Assembly (NCBI RefSeq): GCF_046630445.1
Contig: NC_092343.1
Location: 138,005,501-138,069,500 of the forward strand
Length of the DNA stretch: 64,000 bases
Reading direction: 5' to 3'
From: Rutidosis leptorrhynchoides
Taxonomy: Eukaryota > Streptophyta > Magnoliopsida > Asterales > Asteraceae
Part shown: positions 34,963-49,421 of the stretch, piece by piece
Numbering within the stretch: position 1 is the stretch's first letter
Layout of the letters: each line of letters starts with the position of its first letter
The notes under the pieces: generated by a model
The model's database searches: none
What the model saw: the letters and a program-made list of their open reading frames with translations, nothing else
Told to the model about the DNA's origin: nothing
Position numbers and translations under genes: made by a program

Positions 34963-37900
34963 TGAAATGTCCCGTTCTTATTGATTAAAAACGTTCCATA
35001 TTAATTGATTTCGTTGCGAGGTTTTGACCTCTATATGAGACGGTTTTCAAAGACTGCATTCATTTTTAAAACAAACCATAACCTTTATTTCATAAATAAA
35101 GGTTTAAAAAGCTTTACGTAGATTATCAAATAATGATAATCTAAAATATCCTGTTTACACACGACCATTACATAATGGTTTACAATACAAATATTTTACA
35201 TCGAAATCAGTTTCTTGAATGCAGTTTTTACACAATATCATACAAACATGGACTCCAAATCTTGTCCTTATTTTAGTATGCAACAGCGGAAGCTCTTAGT
35301 ATTCACCTGAGAATAAACAAGCTTTAAACGTCAACAAAAATGTTGGTGAGTTATAGGTTTAACCTATATATATCAAATCGTAACAATAGACCACAAGATT
35401 TCATATTTCAATACACATCCCATACATAGAGATAAAAATCATTCATATGGTGAACACCTGGTAACCGACATTAACAAGATGCATATATAAGAATATCCCC
35501 ATCATTTCGGGACACCCTTCGGATATGATATAAATTTCGAAGTACTAAAGCATCCGGTACTTTGGATGGGGTTTGTTAGGCCCAATAGATCTATCTTTAG
35601 GATTCGCGTCAATTAGGGTGTCTGTTCCCTAATTCTTAGATTACCAGACTTAATAAAAAGGGGCATATTCGATTTCGATAATTCAACCATAGAATGTAGT
35701 TTCATGTACTTGTGTCTATTTTGTAAATCATTTATAAAACCTGCATGTATTCTCATCCCAAAAATATTAGATTTTAAAAGTGGGACTATAACTCACTTTC
35801 ACAGATTTTTACTTCGTCGGGAAGTAAGACTTGGCCACTGGTTGATTCACGAACCTATAACAATATATACATATATATCAAAGTATGTTCAAAATATATT
35901 TACAACACTTTTAATATATTTTGATGTTTTAAGTTTATTAAGTCAGCTGTCCTCGTTAGTAACCTACAACTAGTTGTTCACAGTTAGATGTACAGAAATA
36001 AATCGATAAATATTATCTTGAATCAATCTACGACCCAGTGTATACGTATCTCAGTATTGATCACAACTCAAACTATATATATTTTGGAATCAACCTCAAC
36101 CCTGTATAGCTAACTCCAACATTCACATATAGAGTGTCTATGGTTGTTCCGAAATATATATAGATGTGTCGACATGATAGGTCGAAACATTGTATACGTG
36201 TCTATGGTATCTCAAGATTACATAATATACAATACAAGTTGATCAAGTTATGGTTGGAATAGATTTGTTACCAATTTTCACGTAGCTAAAATGAGAAAAA
36301 TTATCCAATCTTGTTTTACCCATAACTTCTTCATTTTAAATCCGTTTTGAGTGAATCAAATTGCTATGGTTTCATATTGAACTATATTTTATGAATATAA
36401 ACAGAAAAAGTATAGGTTTATAGTCGGAAAAATAAGTTACAAGTCGTTTTTGTAAAGGTAGTCATTTCAGTCGAAAGAACGACGTCTAGATGGCCATTTT
36501 AGAAAACATACTTCCACTTTGAGTTTAACCATAATTTTTGGATATAGTTTCATGTTCATAATAAAAATCATTTTCTCAGAATAACAACTTTTAAATCAAA
36601 GTTTATCATAGTTTTTAATTAACTAACCCAAAACAGCCCGCGGTGTTACTACGACGGCGTAAATCCGGTTTTACGGTGTTTTTCGTGTTTCCAGGTTTTA
36701 AATCATTAAGTTAGCATATCATATAGATATAGAACATGTGTTTAGTTGATTTTAAAAGTCAAGTTAGAAGGATTAACTTTTGTTTGCGAACAAGTTTAGA
36801 ATTAACTAAACTATGTTATAGTGATTACAAGTTTAAACCTTCGAATAAGATAGCTTTATATATATGAATTGAATGATGTTATGACCATCATTACTACCTT
36901 AAGTTCCTTGGATAAACCTACTGGAAAAGAGAAAAATGGATCTAGCTTCAACGGATCCTTGGATGGCTCGAAGTTCTTGAAGCAGAATCATGATACGAAA
37001 ACAAGTTCAAGTAAGATCATCACTTGAAATAAGATTGTTATAGTTATAGAAATTGAACCAAAGTTTGAATATGATTATTACCTTGTATTAGAATGATAAC
37101 CTACTGTAAGAAACAAAGATTTCTTGAGGTTGGATGATCACCTTACAAGATTGGAAGTGAGCTAGCAAACTTGAAAGTATTCTTGATTTTATGTAACTAG
37201 AACTTGTAGAATATATGAAGAACACTTAGAACTTGAAGATAGAACTTGAGAGAGATAAATTAGATGAAGAAAATTGAAGAATTAAAGTGTTTGTATTTGT
37301 TTTTAGTCGTTGGTGTATGGATTAGATATAAAGGATATGTAATTTTGTTTTCATGTAAATAAGTCATGAATGATTACTCATATTTTTGTAATTTTATGAG
37401 ATATTTCATGCTAGTTGCTAAATGATGGTTCCCACATGTGTTAGGTGACTCACATGGGCTGCTAAGAGCTGATAATTAGAGTGTATATACCAATAGTACA
37501 TACATCTAAAAGCTGTGTATTGTACGAGTACGAATACTGGTGCATACGAGTAGAATTGTTGATGAAACTGAACGAGGATGTAATTGTAAGCATTTTTGTT
37601 AAGTAGAAGTATTTTGATAAGTGTATTGAATTCTTTCAAAAGTGTATAAATACATATTAAAACACTACATGTATATACATTTTATCTGAGTCGTTAAGTC
37701 ATCGTTAGTCGTTACATGTAAGTGTTGTTTTGAAACCTTTAGGTTAACGATCTTGTTAAATGTTGTTAACCCAATGTTTATAATATCTAATGAGATTTTA
37801 AATTATTATATTATCATGATATTATCATGTATGAATATCTCTTAATATGATATATATACATTAAATGTCTTTACAACGATAATCGTTACATATATGTCTC

Positions 37901-38213
37901 TTTTAAAAATTATTAAGTTAGTAGTCGTGTTTTTACATATGTAGTTCATTGTTAATATACTTAATGATATGTTTACTTATCATAGTATCATGTTAATTAT
38001 ATATATATCCAAATATATGTCATCATATAGTTTTTATAAGTTTTAACGTTCGTGAATCACCGGTCAACTTGGGTGGTCAATTGTCTATATGAAACATATT
38101 TCAATTAATCAAGTCTTAACAAGTTTGATTGCTTAACATGTTGAAAACATTTAATCATGTAAATATCAATCTCAATTAATATATATAAACATGGAAAAGT
38201 TCGGGTCACTACA
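34963..38213 (-). repeat. Chromovirus 3' LTR, 3251 bp
   Basis: On the minus strand it starts TGTAGTGACCCGAAC and ends GAACGGGACATTTCA. It abuts a polypurine tract (minus strand, about 38230-38214, AATGGGTAGGTAC). The shared LTR module is at about 35280-35770 (TGTTGACGTTTAAAGCTTG, GAATACATGCAGG on the minus strand). Confidence 0.87.
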
Positions 38214-38275
38214 GTACCTACCCATTAAATAAATTTCGTCCCGAAATTTTAAGCTGTTGAAGGTGTTGACGAATC

Positions 38276-39560
38276 TTATGGAAATAGATGCGGGTATTTC
38301 TTCTTCATCTGATCTTCATGCTCCCAGGTGAACTCGGGTCCTCTACGAGCATTCCATTGAACCTTAACAATTGGTATCTTGTTTTGCTTAAGTCTTTTAA
38401 CCTCACGATCCATTATTTCGACGGGTTCTTCAATGAATTGAAGTTTTTTGTTGATTTGGATTTCATCTAACAGAATAGTGAGATCTTCTTTAGTAAAACA
38501 TTTCTTCAAATTCGAGACGTGGAAAGTGTTATGTACAGCCGCGAGTTGTTGAGGTAACTCAAGTCGGTAAGCTACTGGTCTGACACGATCAATAATCTTG
38601 AATGGTCCAATATACCTTGGATTTAATTTCCCTCGTTTACCAAATCGAACAACGCCTTTCCAAGGTGCAACTTTAAGCATGACCATCTCTCCAATTTCAA
38701 ATTCTATATCTTTTCTTTTAATGTCAGCGTAGCTCTTTTGTCGACTTTGGGCGGTTTTCAACCGTTGTTGAATTTGGATGATCTTCTCGATAGTTTCTTG
38801 TATAATCTCCGGACCCGTAATCTGTATATCCCCCACTTCACTCCAACAAATCGGAGACCTGCACTTTCTACCATAAAGTGCTTCAAACGGCGCCATCTCA
38901 ATGCTTGAATGGTAGCTGTTGTTGTAGGAAAATTCCGCTAACGGTAGATGTCGATCCCAACTGTTTCCGAAATCAATAACACATGCTCGTAGCATGTCTT
39001 CAAGTGTTTGTATCGTCCTTTCACTCTGCCCATCAGTTTGTGGATGATAGGTAGTATTCATGTCTAGACGAGTTCCTAATGTTTGCTATAATATCTGCCA
39101 GAATCTTGAAATAAATCTGCCATCCCTATCAGAGATAATAGAGATTGGTATTCCATGTCTGGAGACGACTTCCTTCAAATACAGTCGTGCTAACTTCTCC
39201 ATCTTGTCATCTTCTCTTATTGGCAGGAAGTGTGCTGATTTGGTGAGACGATCAACTATTACCCAAATAGTATCAAAACCACTTGCAGTCCTTGGCAATT
39301 TAGTGATGAAATCTATGGTAATGTTTTCCCATTTCCATTCCGGGATTTCGGGTTGTTGAAGTAGACCTGATGGTTTCTGATGCTCAACTTTGACCTTAGA
39401 ACACGTCAAACATTCTCCTACATATTTAGCAACATCGGCTTTATACCCGGCCACCAAAAATGTTTCTTGAGATCCTTGTACATCTTCCCCGTTCCAGGAT
39501 GTATTGAGTATCTGGTTTTATGAGCTTCTCTAAGTACCATTTCTCTCATATCTCCAAATT
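38276..39560 (-). other. Chromovirus integrase and chromodomain region
   Basis: The HHCC zinc region ([28 protein letters not shown]) leads into the core ([35 protein letters not shown]). A C-terminal chromodomain-like segment ([24 protein letters not shown]) follows. The last is characteristic of Tekay-type chromoviruses, in which it guides integration into heterochromatin. The region is part of a broken fossil. Confidence 0.88.
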
Positions 39561-39699
39561 TTGGTACCCAAATCCTTTCAGCCCTATACCGGGTTCCGTC
39601 TTCCCGAATATTTAGATGCTTCTCCGATCCTTTAGGTATTTCATCCTTTAAATTTCCCTCTTTTAAAACTCCTTGTTGCGCCTCCTTTATTTGAGTAGT

Positions 39700-41090
39700 A
39701 AGGTTAGTGTGAATCATTATATTCATAGATTTTACTCGAATGGGTTCTCTGTCCTTTCTGCTCAAGGCGTCGGCTACCACATTTGCCTTCCCCGGGTGGT
39801 AACGAATCTCAAAGTCGTAATCATTCAACAATTCAATCCACCTACGCTGCCTCATATTCAATTGTTTCTGATTAAATATGTGTTGAAGACTTTTGTGGTC
39901 GGTATATATAATACTTTTGACCCCATATAAGTAGTGCCTCCAAGTCTTTAATGCAAAAACAACCGCGCCTAATTCCAAATCATGCGTCGTATAATTTTGC
40001 TCGTGAATCTTCAATTGTCTAGACGCATAAGCAATCACCTTCGTTCGTTGCATTAATACACAACCGAGACCTTGCTTTGATGCGTCACAATAAATCACAA
40101 AATCATCATTCCCTTCAGGCAATGACAATATAGGTGTCGTAGTTAGCTTTTTCTTTAATAATTGAAACGCCTCCTCTTGTTCATCCTTCCATTCAAATTT
40201 CTTCCCTTTATACGTTAATGCAGTCAAGGGTTTTGCTATTTTGGAGAAATCTTGGATGAATCTTCTGTAGTAACCAGCCAATCCTAAAAATTGACGTATA
40301 TGCTTCGGAGTTTTTGGGGTTTCCCACTTTTTAACGGTTTTGATCTTTGTCGGGTCCACCTGGATACCTTCTTTGTTCACTATGTGACTGAGGAATTGTA
40401 CTTCTTCCAACCAAAATGCACACTTTGAAAACTTAGCGTACAATTTTTCTTTCCTCAATACTTCTAGCACTTTTCTCAAATGTTCTTCGTGCTCTTGATC
40501 ATTCTTTGAGTAAATAAGTATGTCATCGATGAAAACAATGACAAACTTGTCAAGATATGGCCCACACACTCGGTTCATAAGGTCCATGAACACAGCTGGT
40601 GCATTAGTCAATCCAAACGGCATAACCATAAACTCGTAATGACCATAACGCGTCCTAAAAGCAGTTTTTGGAATATCATCCTCCTTTACTCGCATTTGAT
40701 GATATCCAGAACGTAAATCGATCATCGAATAAATCGACGAGCCTTGTAGTTGATCAAATAAGTCGTCAATTCTCGGCAGTGGATAACGTTTTTGATGGTA
40801 AGTTTGTTCAACTCTCTGTAATCAATACACAACCTAAATGTACCATCCTTCTTCTTGACAAACAAAACAGGATCTCCCTATGGTGATGTGCTTGGTGGAA
40901 TGAAATCACGTTCTAATAGTTCTTACAGTTGGATTTGCAGTTCTTTCATCTCGCTGGGTGCGAGTCTATAAGGAGCACGAGCTATTGGTGCAGCTCCTGG
41001 TACAAGATCTATTTGAAATTCAACAGATCGATGTGGAGGTAGTCCCGGTAATTCTTTCGGAAATACATCAGGAAATTCTTTTGCAACGGG
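39700..41090 (-). other. Chromovirus reverse transcriptase and RNase H region
   Basis: RT shows [30 protein letters not shown] and the catalytic [10 protein letters not shown]. RNase H shows [24 protein letters not shown] and NVVADALSR. The order and spacing match Ty3/gypsy pol. The region is part of a broken fossil. Confidence 0.9.
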
Positions 41091-42857
41091 AACATCATTG
41101 ATGCTCTTTTCTCCAGTTTGTACTTTCACGACGTGTGCTAGAACAGCATAGCAACCTTTTCTTATTAGTTTTTGTGCCTTCAAATTACTAATAAGATGTA
41201 GCTTCATGTTGCCCTTTTCTCCGTACACCATTAAGGGTTCTCCTTCTTCTCGTACAATGCGAATTGCATTTTTATAACATACGATCTCTGCTTTCACCTT
41301 CTTCAGCCAGTCCATGCCAACTATTACATCAAAACTCCCTAACTCTACTCGTATCAAATCAATCTTAAATATTTCGCTACCCAGTTTAATTTCTCGATTC
41401 CGGCATATATTATCTGCTGAAATTAATTTACCGTTTGCTAATTCGAGTAAAAATTTACTATCCAACGGCGTCAATGGACAACTTAATTTAGCACAAAAAT
41501 CTCTACTCATATAGCTTCTATCCGCACCCGAATCAAATAAAATGTAAGCAGATTTATTGTCAATAAGAAACGTACCCGTAACAAGCTCTGGGTTTTCCTG
41601 TGCCTCTGCCGCATTAATATTGAAAACTCTTCCGCGGCCTTGTCCATTCGTGTTCTCCTGGTTCGGGCAATTTCTAATAATGTGGCCCGGTTTTCCACAT
41701 TTATAACAAACTACATTGGCATAACTTGCTCCGACACTACTTGCTCCGCCATTACTCGTTCCGACACCATTTGTTCCTTTCGTTCTATTAACCCCTGGTC
41801 CGTAGACCTCACACTTCGCCGCGCTATGACCATTTCTTTTACACTTGTTGCAAAATTTGGTGCAGAACCCCGAGTGATACTTTTCACACCTTTGGCATAG
41901 CTGCTTCTGATTGTTGTTGTTGTTGCGGTTATTATTGTTGTTGGAATGATTGTTGTAGTTGTTGTTGTTGTTGTTGTTGTTGTTGTTGGGCCGTTTGTTG
42001 TAGTTGCGATTGATGTTGCGATTGTTGGGATAATTGTTGCGATTATTGTTGTAATTGCTGTTGTTGTTGTATTGCTGATTCTTATCACCATTTTCCTCCC
42101 ATTTTCTTTTGACTTGCTTCACATTGGCCTCTTCAGCAGTCTGTTCTTTAATTCTTTCTTCAATCTGGTTCACTAGTTTGTGAGCCATTCTACATGCCTG
42201 TTGTATGGAGGCGGGCTCGTGTGAACTTATATCTTCTTGGATTCTTTCCGGTAATCCTTTCACAAATGCGTCGATCTTCTCTTCCTCATCTTCGAATGCT
42301 CCCGGACACAATAGGCACAATTCTGTGAATCGTCTTTCGTACGTGGTAATATCAAATCCTTGGGTTCGTAACCCTCTAAGTTCTGTCTTGAGCTTATTGA
42401 CCTCGGTTCTGGGACGGTACTTCTCGTTCATCAAGTGCTTGAATGCTGACCACGGTAGTGCGTACGCATCGTCTTGTCCCACTTGCTCTAGATAGGTATT
42501 CCACCATGTTAACGCAGAACCTGTGAAGGTATGCGTAGCGTACTTCACTTTGTCCTCTTTAGTACACTTACTTATGGCAAACACTGATTCGACCTTCTCG
42601 GTCCACCATTTCAATCCGATCGGTCCTTCGGTTCCATCAAATTCCAAAGGTTTGCAGGCAGTGAATTCTTTGTAGGTGCATCCTACACGATTTCCTGTAC
42701 TGCTAGATCCAAGGTTATTGTTGGTATGTAGCGCAGCCTGTACTGCGGCTATGTTTGAAGCTAGAAAAGTACGAAATTCCTCTTCATTCATATTCACGGT
42801 GTGTCGAGTAGTCGAGTTCATTTCCTTCAAAATAGTCAAATGGAACAAGTTAATCAT
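41090..42857 (-). other. Chromovirus gag and protease region
   Basis: Gag shows LTWWNTYLEQVG and YERRFTELCLLCPG, an Asn-rich linker encoded by GTT/ATT repeats (about 41930-42080) and a CCHC knuckle CYKCGKPGHIIRNC. The aspartic protease motif LFDSGADRSYMS follows. The Asn-rich tract also yields spurious poly-Val and poly-Thr frames in other frames. Confidence 0.88.
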
Positions 42858-45612
42858 ACAGAATATTAAGAGTAGTTAATAGTATTTCGTAGCATAATAT
42901 GAACTCATTTATAAAAGCTTTTTCTTCATATTAGCGTTTTATAAGTTTAAATTCGGGTAGTACCTAACCGTTAAGTTCATACTTAGTAGCTAATATACAA
43001 TTCAACTACTACAATTCTATATGAAAAACTGATTATAATAATATTTCGCGTTCAAACTTTTACACAATATTTTACAAACTTACAATACCGCTTATTTTAC
43101 ATATAGCATGAAATATAGCACACAATAAATTTGATACAAGATGGTTGTGAAGATAATTCTAGATAGTACACAAGTCGTTCAGCAAAGGTGAAAGGATCCG
43201 AAACTAATCATCCGGACGTTGTCCATATTGATTACAAATGAATTACAATAGTTGATAACATTGCGAGGTACTTGCCCTCTATATGATACATCTTACAAAC
43301 GTTGCATTTATTCTTAAAAGGCAATCTATAGTTACATCCATAATTGACATATTCGCCTGACATTTCATAATATTCAAATGACCTAAACCGCCATTTACTT
43401 AATAATAGTCTCTATGAACTTCAATGACTCGAATGCAACGCCTTATGATATAAGTCCTTAATGGCCTCAAGTAGTATCCTTAGTACGAGATAATGCACAG
43501 CGGAAGACTTAATTCATACCTGAGAATAACATGCTTTAAAATGTCAACATAAAGTTGGTGAGATATAGGTTTAATGTCGACAGCGATATAAATATAGACC
43601 ACAAGATTTCATATATAAACATTTTAATAAAAATATTCTAAGTGGTTGAGCACTTGGTAACCATACTTAACAATTAATCACGTCGCATATTCCCTTTAAT
43701 ATGAAATCTTACTACACTGTACCAAGTATAGTCACGAAACGAAGTACTGTGCAACCGTTGAATACTGGTCGTCCAGTCCGGTTGGGGTTGTCAGGCCCGA
43801 TAGATCTATCAACAGGATTCGCGTTTACAATACCGCTGTAATTATTAGTTACCAAGCTACAGGGAAGTATGCCAGTGGTACAACTCAACGTAGAATATAT
43901 TTTTCAGTTACTTGTGTCCATAACGTAAAACATAAAATACATGTATTCTCATCCCGAAATATTTAGAGTTTAAAAGTGGGACTATATACTCACTTTCGTC
44001 TTGAAGATATATATAATTTGACTTGGTCTCCGGTTGATATCACGAACCTATCCATATATAATATATCAATACCTTTTCTTTTTAAACAAACGTCACATAT
44101 ATATACTTGTTATACTTTTAATACTTTGAATAATTCCTTAGTCCGTAGTTAGCAGCTCGTTGTTAGTAATTCAATTTTAATGGTTCATTTTTAGATGTTT
44201 AATATACCCGCAATGAAATAAATAAAACCCCCAATGAAATAAATAAAACCCCATCGTATATGTATTGGTCGAGATTAATCTTGACCCACGGTACCGGTGT
44301 TGTCAAATGACGTGTTGCGTACATAAAGTACCGGTGTTGTCAAATGACGTGTTTTGTACAAACATGGGATCTTATGATTAATCTTCTCGTGTTGTTTACG
44401 GGTGATCCTGAACCATATAAAATTGAATTATAAGTACATATATATAAAATATCATGTTATCTTAGAAATATGTGATTTATTTAATTTTTCCCAATTAATC
44501 CCGAAGTTAAACAAGTCTAGGATAACCAATTTTGTTTCGGTCATAGTTTCTTCGTTACAAATCCGTTTTCGTTGATTCAACTTGCCATCTCCTTGGATCG
44601 AGTCCCTATTTAAGACTATGAACTGAAAATACCTTGGTTTGTATTCAAAATTACACGGCATAGGTGAAACTTTAGTGAAACTTATGAAGTTAAACATTTT
44701 TGTTACAAAAAAATAACACTTAATGACCATTTTTCTAAAAAAATACTTATACTTTGAATTAAATCATGAAATTTTTATGTGTTAACATATTTATAGTAAA
44801 AATCATTTTTCCAGAACATAAACCTCCAATTCAAAGTTTAAGATAGTTTTTAATTATCCAACCCAAAACAGTCCCCGGTTACACTCCGACGTCGTAAAAA
44901 CAGCTTTTAAGATATTCTTTGAAAAACCAAGTTATACCTTGTTAAGTTAGCATATATTTAAGTTATATTACAGGTCTTGAAGTATTTTAAAAGTTAAGTT
45001 AGAAGGATCTATTTAGTTTGCAAACAAGTTTGAAAACTTTCAAACTATGTTCTTGTTGTTAAAATTGTATACCACAAAATATGATAGCTATATATATATG
45101 AATCGAATAAGGTTATGAACATAGATACTACCTCAAGTTCCTTGGACAAGGTTGCTGTAAAAGAGGAGTAAAAAGCTAGAACCAAAAGGGTGATGGAATT
45201 GGATGAAAGATTGGAAGTAAGTTTATGTTCTTGGAAGGATTTCTTGAAGTGTTTTTGTATGGTTTTCTTATGGTGTTTAAGTAAGGTTTTTGAAGCTAAA
45301 TGATGGGGAAAATGCTTGGAGATGATCAAGTATGAAGTTAAGAGTATTTTGAGAGAGAAATGGAAGTGTAAGTATGAGAAAATGGGGTGAAGAAATGGTG
45401 TGCATGCATAAAAACGTTTTTAGGTTATAAAGGAAAAAAAAGATACCTAACTTTGTTTTCTTGCTAAATAATTCATGCTACTTGACAAATGGTTGGTTCC
45501 ACATGTTTCTTAATCATTTAAGGCTGCTAAGGAGCAGATTTTTATTGGTATATACCAATATTAAATACATCTAGAAGCTGCGTATGATACGGGTACATAT
45601 ACCCTAGGTATA

Positions 45613-47731
45613 TGTAACGACCCGTAAATTTCCGACCAAATTTAAACCTTTATCTTTATATGTTCCGACACGATAAGCAAAATCTGTAATTTTTAAGTCT
45701 AGAAAGTTTGAAATCTATAATAGATACCCTTTGACCATGCCTGACGATTCACGAACAATTGTGTGTAAATAGATACGTATGTGTATATACATATGTGTGA
45801 TTACTAAAATTAAGGAATATTGATAAAACATTAAAAGGTTTAATTATCTGTTATTATTATGACTTAAATGTCTTTGTCTTTAGGATTATCTAATCTAAAT
45901 TATGAATATATATACATGCATGCATGCAATTAACCAACTCATCACTATCTCCTATTCTTTTGTGCTTTCCAAACACAAGCATACAAACATGTTTACAATT
46001 CTATCTTTTGTTCCTGTTTCTATTTTTGTTTGGATTAACACTTTGGCAGATATATGTAAACGCATCATCATACAAATCTAGAGATTTCCTTACAGCTGTA
46101 ATTTATCATATACCCACCTATATTTGGTACACTTGCATATATATATATATATATCTACATGAAACTAAATCCTTATATTCTGGTACACACACATTTGTTC
46201 TCTACACCATTAATCTTTCTTCTTGTTCTCTACTGCAACCCATTGATGAACCAACCATCAATCTCCATGATCACTTTAAGATCACCACCTTCACGATAAT
46301 CGATCACCACACTTATCATTTTTTTTATGAAACCCACCTTGAACCATAACAATCCACCACTCGTGCTACATATTCCCGTTTGCAAATCTTGAATCTTACC
46401 TTAAACCCACTTCATCAATTCATAATCAAAACTCGCTAATCCATTTATTTTACAAATCAAAAACCAAGAATTGTTTCTTGTTTTTATTTTCGTGAACCAC
46501 ACTACAGCCATCATCTCAACGACCACCATATGACCACCAGGGAACCACCTTCTTCACTCTATAACCACCACTACTTAACACCACCTTGATAACCACCTTC
46601 TCGATCAATCACTAGATCAACACCACCTATCTGTTTCGGTTTCAATGAACAAACCAACACCTTTATCGTCAAATCTTCACCATCTTCGATCACTAAGATC
46701 ACCACCTGGAGACTGCTGTTGGAGTCGTAAACCACCACCATGATTCACCCTCTCTATCACTCTCACTCTCCCCTCTCCTAGTTATATTTCGTGGAAACCG
46801 ATAGATATTACACTTGTGCTTCTGTTACTTCGAAAACAACCGAAACCACCATCTTTCAACAAACCCGGCACCACCACTCTACATATTTCTGTTTCTATCC
46901 ATGAATGAACCAAAACTAAACCCACAAAAAAAAAAAAAAAACTGTTTCGTTTTTTTTGCTACAGCCTTCAAAACCCAATCAACACCAATCTCTCTATCAT
47001 CTCTTTCTCATCTTTTGATCATAAACACAACCAAACCCCATGAATCGCTGCAACTCGCTATTCTTCTGTTTCTAATTTAACACCACAATCACCTTGTCGA
47101 CATGCTATGGCTACTGCACAATTTTTTTTTTAAAATTAATAATCACGAGACCTACTTTTAGGTGATGAGATGATCCTTATATTATTATATGATAATCAAG
47201 TGGGACAAGACAATGACTTGGAATGATAATTATACAATAAATAAAAGTAATGAGCTGTAAAGGAGGAGGCACCTAATTGCGTTCCTTTTTCTTTCTTTCT
47301 TTCGTGTCTGTTTCCCATCGTCAGGAACACCACGACATAGACATCTATCTAGGTTAAAGAATGATTAGTGGATTGGTTAATTGGGTTTCTAAAATTTTAT
47401 GAATGGGCCGTGACCCTTGAGTTCTTTAAACGAATTGATTGGGCCGGAAAAGGATGAAACGAAATATATTGATTGGGCCGGAAAAGGATGAAACGAAATA
47501 TAAATTTGTTATACATATGATCGATCTTAAATTAGATGAAGAAGATGGGTTAGAGAAGATACAGAAATACAAGTTAATTATATTAGAATCTGACATTAAT
47601 CAGTAAATAAGTGATGGACGAATGGCAGAGAGTATAGTCGGGTATGCGAGAGGTCAAGAGTTCGAGTTCCGTCTCGGGCAGTTTTACTCTTTTTAATGTT
47701 ACAAAGGTATAACCTTAAATACTAGGATTTC

Positions 47732-47762
<31 letters not shown>

Positions 47763-49012
47763 ATTACTATTATTATAAATATTAATATAGATATTATTAT
47801 TAAAATTATTAAAAACTTTTATCTTTAAGGTTATCATTACTAATAACTATATTTTTATCATTTATCAAAACTATCATTATTATTATTAAAATTATCATTA
47901 TTTTTAGTATTATTATCATTACTATTATTTTTATAAAAATTTCTATTATTATTACTTTTATGAATATAATTATTATTATTATTATTATTATTATCATCAT
48001 TATTATTTCTTTTAACATTAAAATTATTATTTTTAACGTTAGTATTATTACTACCATTAATTGTATTATTAATATTACCACTAGTATTACTATTATTATT
48101 AGTACCACAAAATATTTTTATATGTATATAAGAAAATTATTACATGTAACATAAATATCACCAACATTACAAACTACCATGTTTTAATATATTAACTAAT
48201 ATATTATTAATTAAATTATATATTATGAATATATAAAATAACATATTATAGGTATTAAAGTAATATAAGAATATTAATTATAACACATTTTGAAATTTAT
48301 AAATTTAGTTGATTAACATTATGTGTTAATATATAATTAATATAGGTTCGTGAATTCGAGGCCAACCTTATACTTGATCAATGATGTTATATGTATTTTT
48401 ACTACAAAATACATTAGGTGAGTATATAGTCCCTTTTAAACTCTAAATATTTCGGGATGAGAATACATGTATTTTATGTTTTACGTTATGGACACAAGTA
48501 ACTGAAAAATATATTCTACGTTGAGTTGTACCACTGGCATACTTCCCTATAGCTTGGTAACTATTATTTACAGCGGTATTGTAAACGCGAATCCTGTTGA
48601 TAGATCTATCGGGCCTGACAACCCCAACCGGACTGGACGACCAGTATTCAACGGTTGCACAGTACTTCGTTTTGTGACTACACTTGGTACGGTGTAGTAA
48701 GATTTCATAATAAAGGGAATATGCGACGTGATTAAATGTTAAGTATGGTTACCAAGTGCTCAACCACTTAGAATATTTTTATTAAAATGTTTACATATGA
48801 AATCTTGTGGTCCATAGTTATAACGCTGCTAGCATCAAACCTATATATCTCACCAACTTTATGTTGACGTTTTAAAGCATGTTTATTCTCAGGTACGAAT
48901 TAAGTCTTCCGCTGTGCATAAACACATGTTAAGGTCATTACTTGGAGTCGATCATCGCAATGGGACCAACTGTTAAAGATTCCGTCCGGGAGGATTAGTC
49001 GCGGACGTTTCA
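45613..49012 (+). repeat. Inner element 5' LTR, 3400 bp
   Basis: It starts TGTAACGACCCGTAAATT and ends GCGGACGTTTCA. It contains CACC-rich sequence (46200-46760), a SINE-like pol III box pair (47612-47730), an ATT-rich tract (47730-48110) and the shared downstream module (about 48420-48900). Frames such as 45924-46349 recur in both LTRs and are not genes. Confidence 0.92.
47612..47730 (+). mobile_element. SINE-like tRNA-derived segment in LTR
   Basis: TGGCAGAGAGTATAGTCGGG (from 47623) resembles a pol III A box. AGTTCGAGTTC (47659-47669) matches the B box GGTTCGANTCC at 9 of 11 positions. The pair is followed within about 60 bp by a simple ATT-rich tail from 47730. This looks like a SINE head captured in the LTR; the copy at 55033-55150 arose through LTR duplication. 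Confidence 0.45.
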
Positions 49013-49014
49013 GT

Positions 49015-49026
49015 TGGTATCAGAGC
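49015..49026 (+). promoter_or_regulatory. Primer binding site, initiator tRNA-Met
   Basis: TGGTATCAGAGC lies two bases after the 5' LTR end. It is complementary to the 3' end of plant initiator tRNA-Met, the usual primer for gypsy and copia elements. Confidence 0.92.
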
Positions 49027-49421
49027 GTTGGTCTTAGCGAACCAGGTCTGCATTAGTGTGTCTAACTGGTAGTTGTTAGGATACATTAGTGAGTCTGGAC
49101 TTCGACCGTGTCTACATGTCAAAGTTTTGCTTATCATTTCCAGTCAGGAAATCATCTGCTTATCATCCTTAGGAATTGCCTGCTTAGTATTCTTAAGTCT
49201 AGACACGTCTTACTGCATTAGTGCATCGATAGTGTATAGACAAAATCCGTATCCTAGTGTATCTGTTGCTATAGACATTGCCTGACGAATTTCAAAGATT
49301 CTCCGTAATTCACGGGATTTTGAGTATTATAATTACATATGTAAATTATGTATTGAAGGATACCAAACCCAACTCCTATAATCTATTCCAAACCAAAAAT
49401 TCATTTCCCCGACTATACAAG

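Noticed and set aside
41930-42180. Poly-Val and poly-Thr proteins
   Set aside because: They are other-frame readings of the Asn-rich linker repeats in chromovirus gag.
45924-46349. 141-codon frame, repeated at 53330-53757
   Set aside because: It lies in the LTR upstream half, its length changes with a TA-repeat difference between the two copies, and it has no protein features.
47612-47690. Functional tRNA gene
   Set aside because: A-box- and B-box-like motifs are present, but I could not fold a full cloverleaf with acceptor and anticodon stems. It fits a SINE-like relic better.
47809-48154. Hydrophobic poly-Ile proteins, repeated at 55232-55574
   Set aside because: They are frames through an ATT-rich simple-repeat tract within both LTRs of the inner element.
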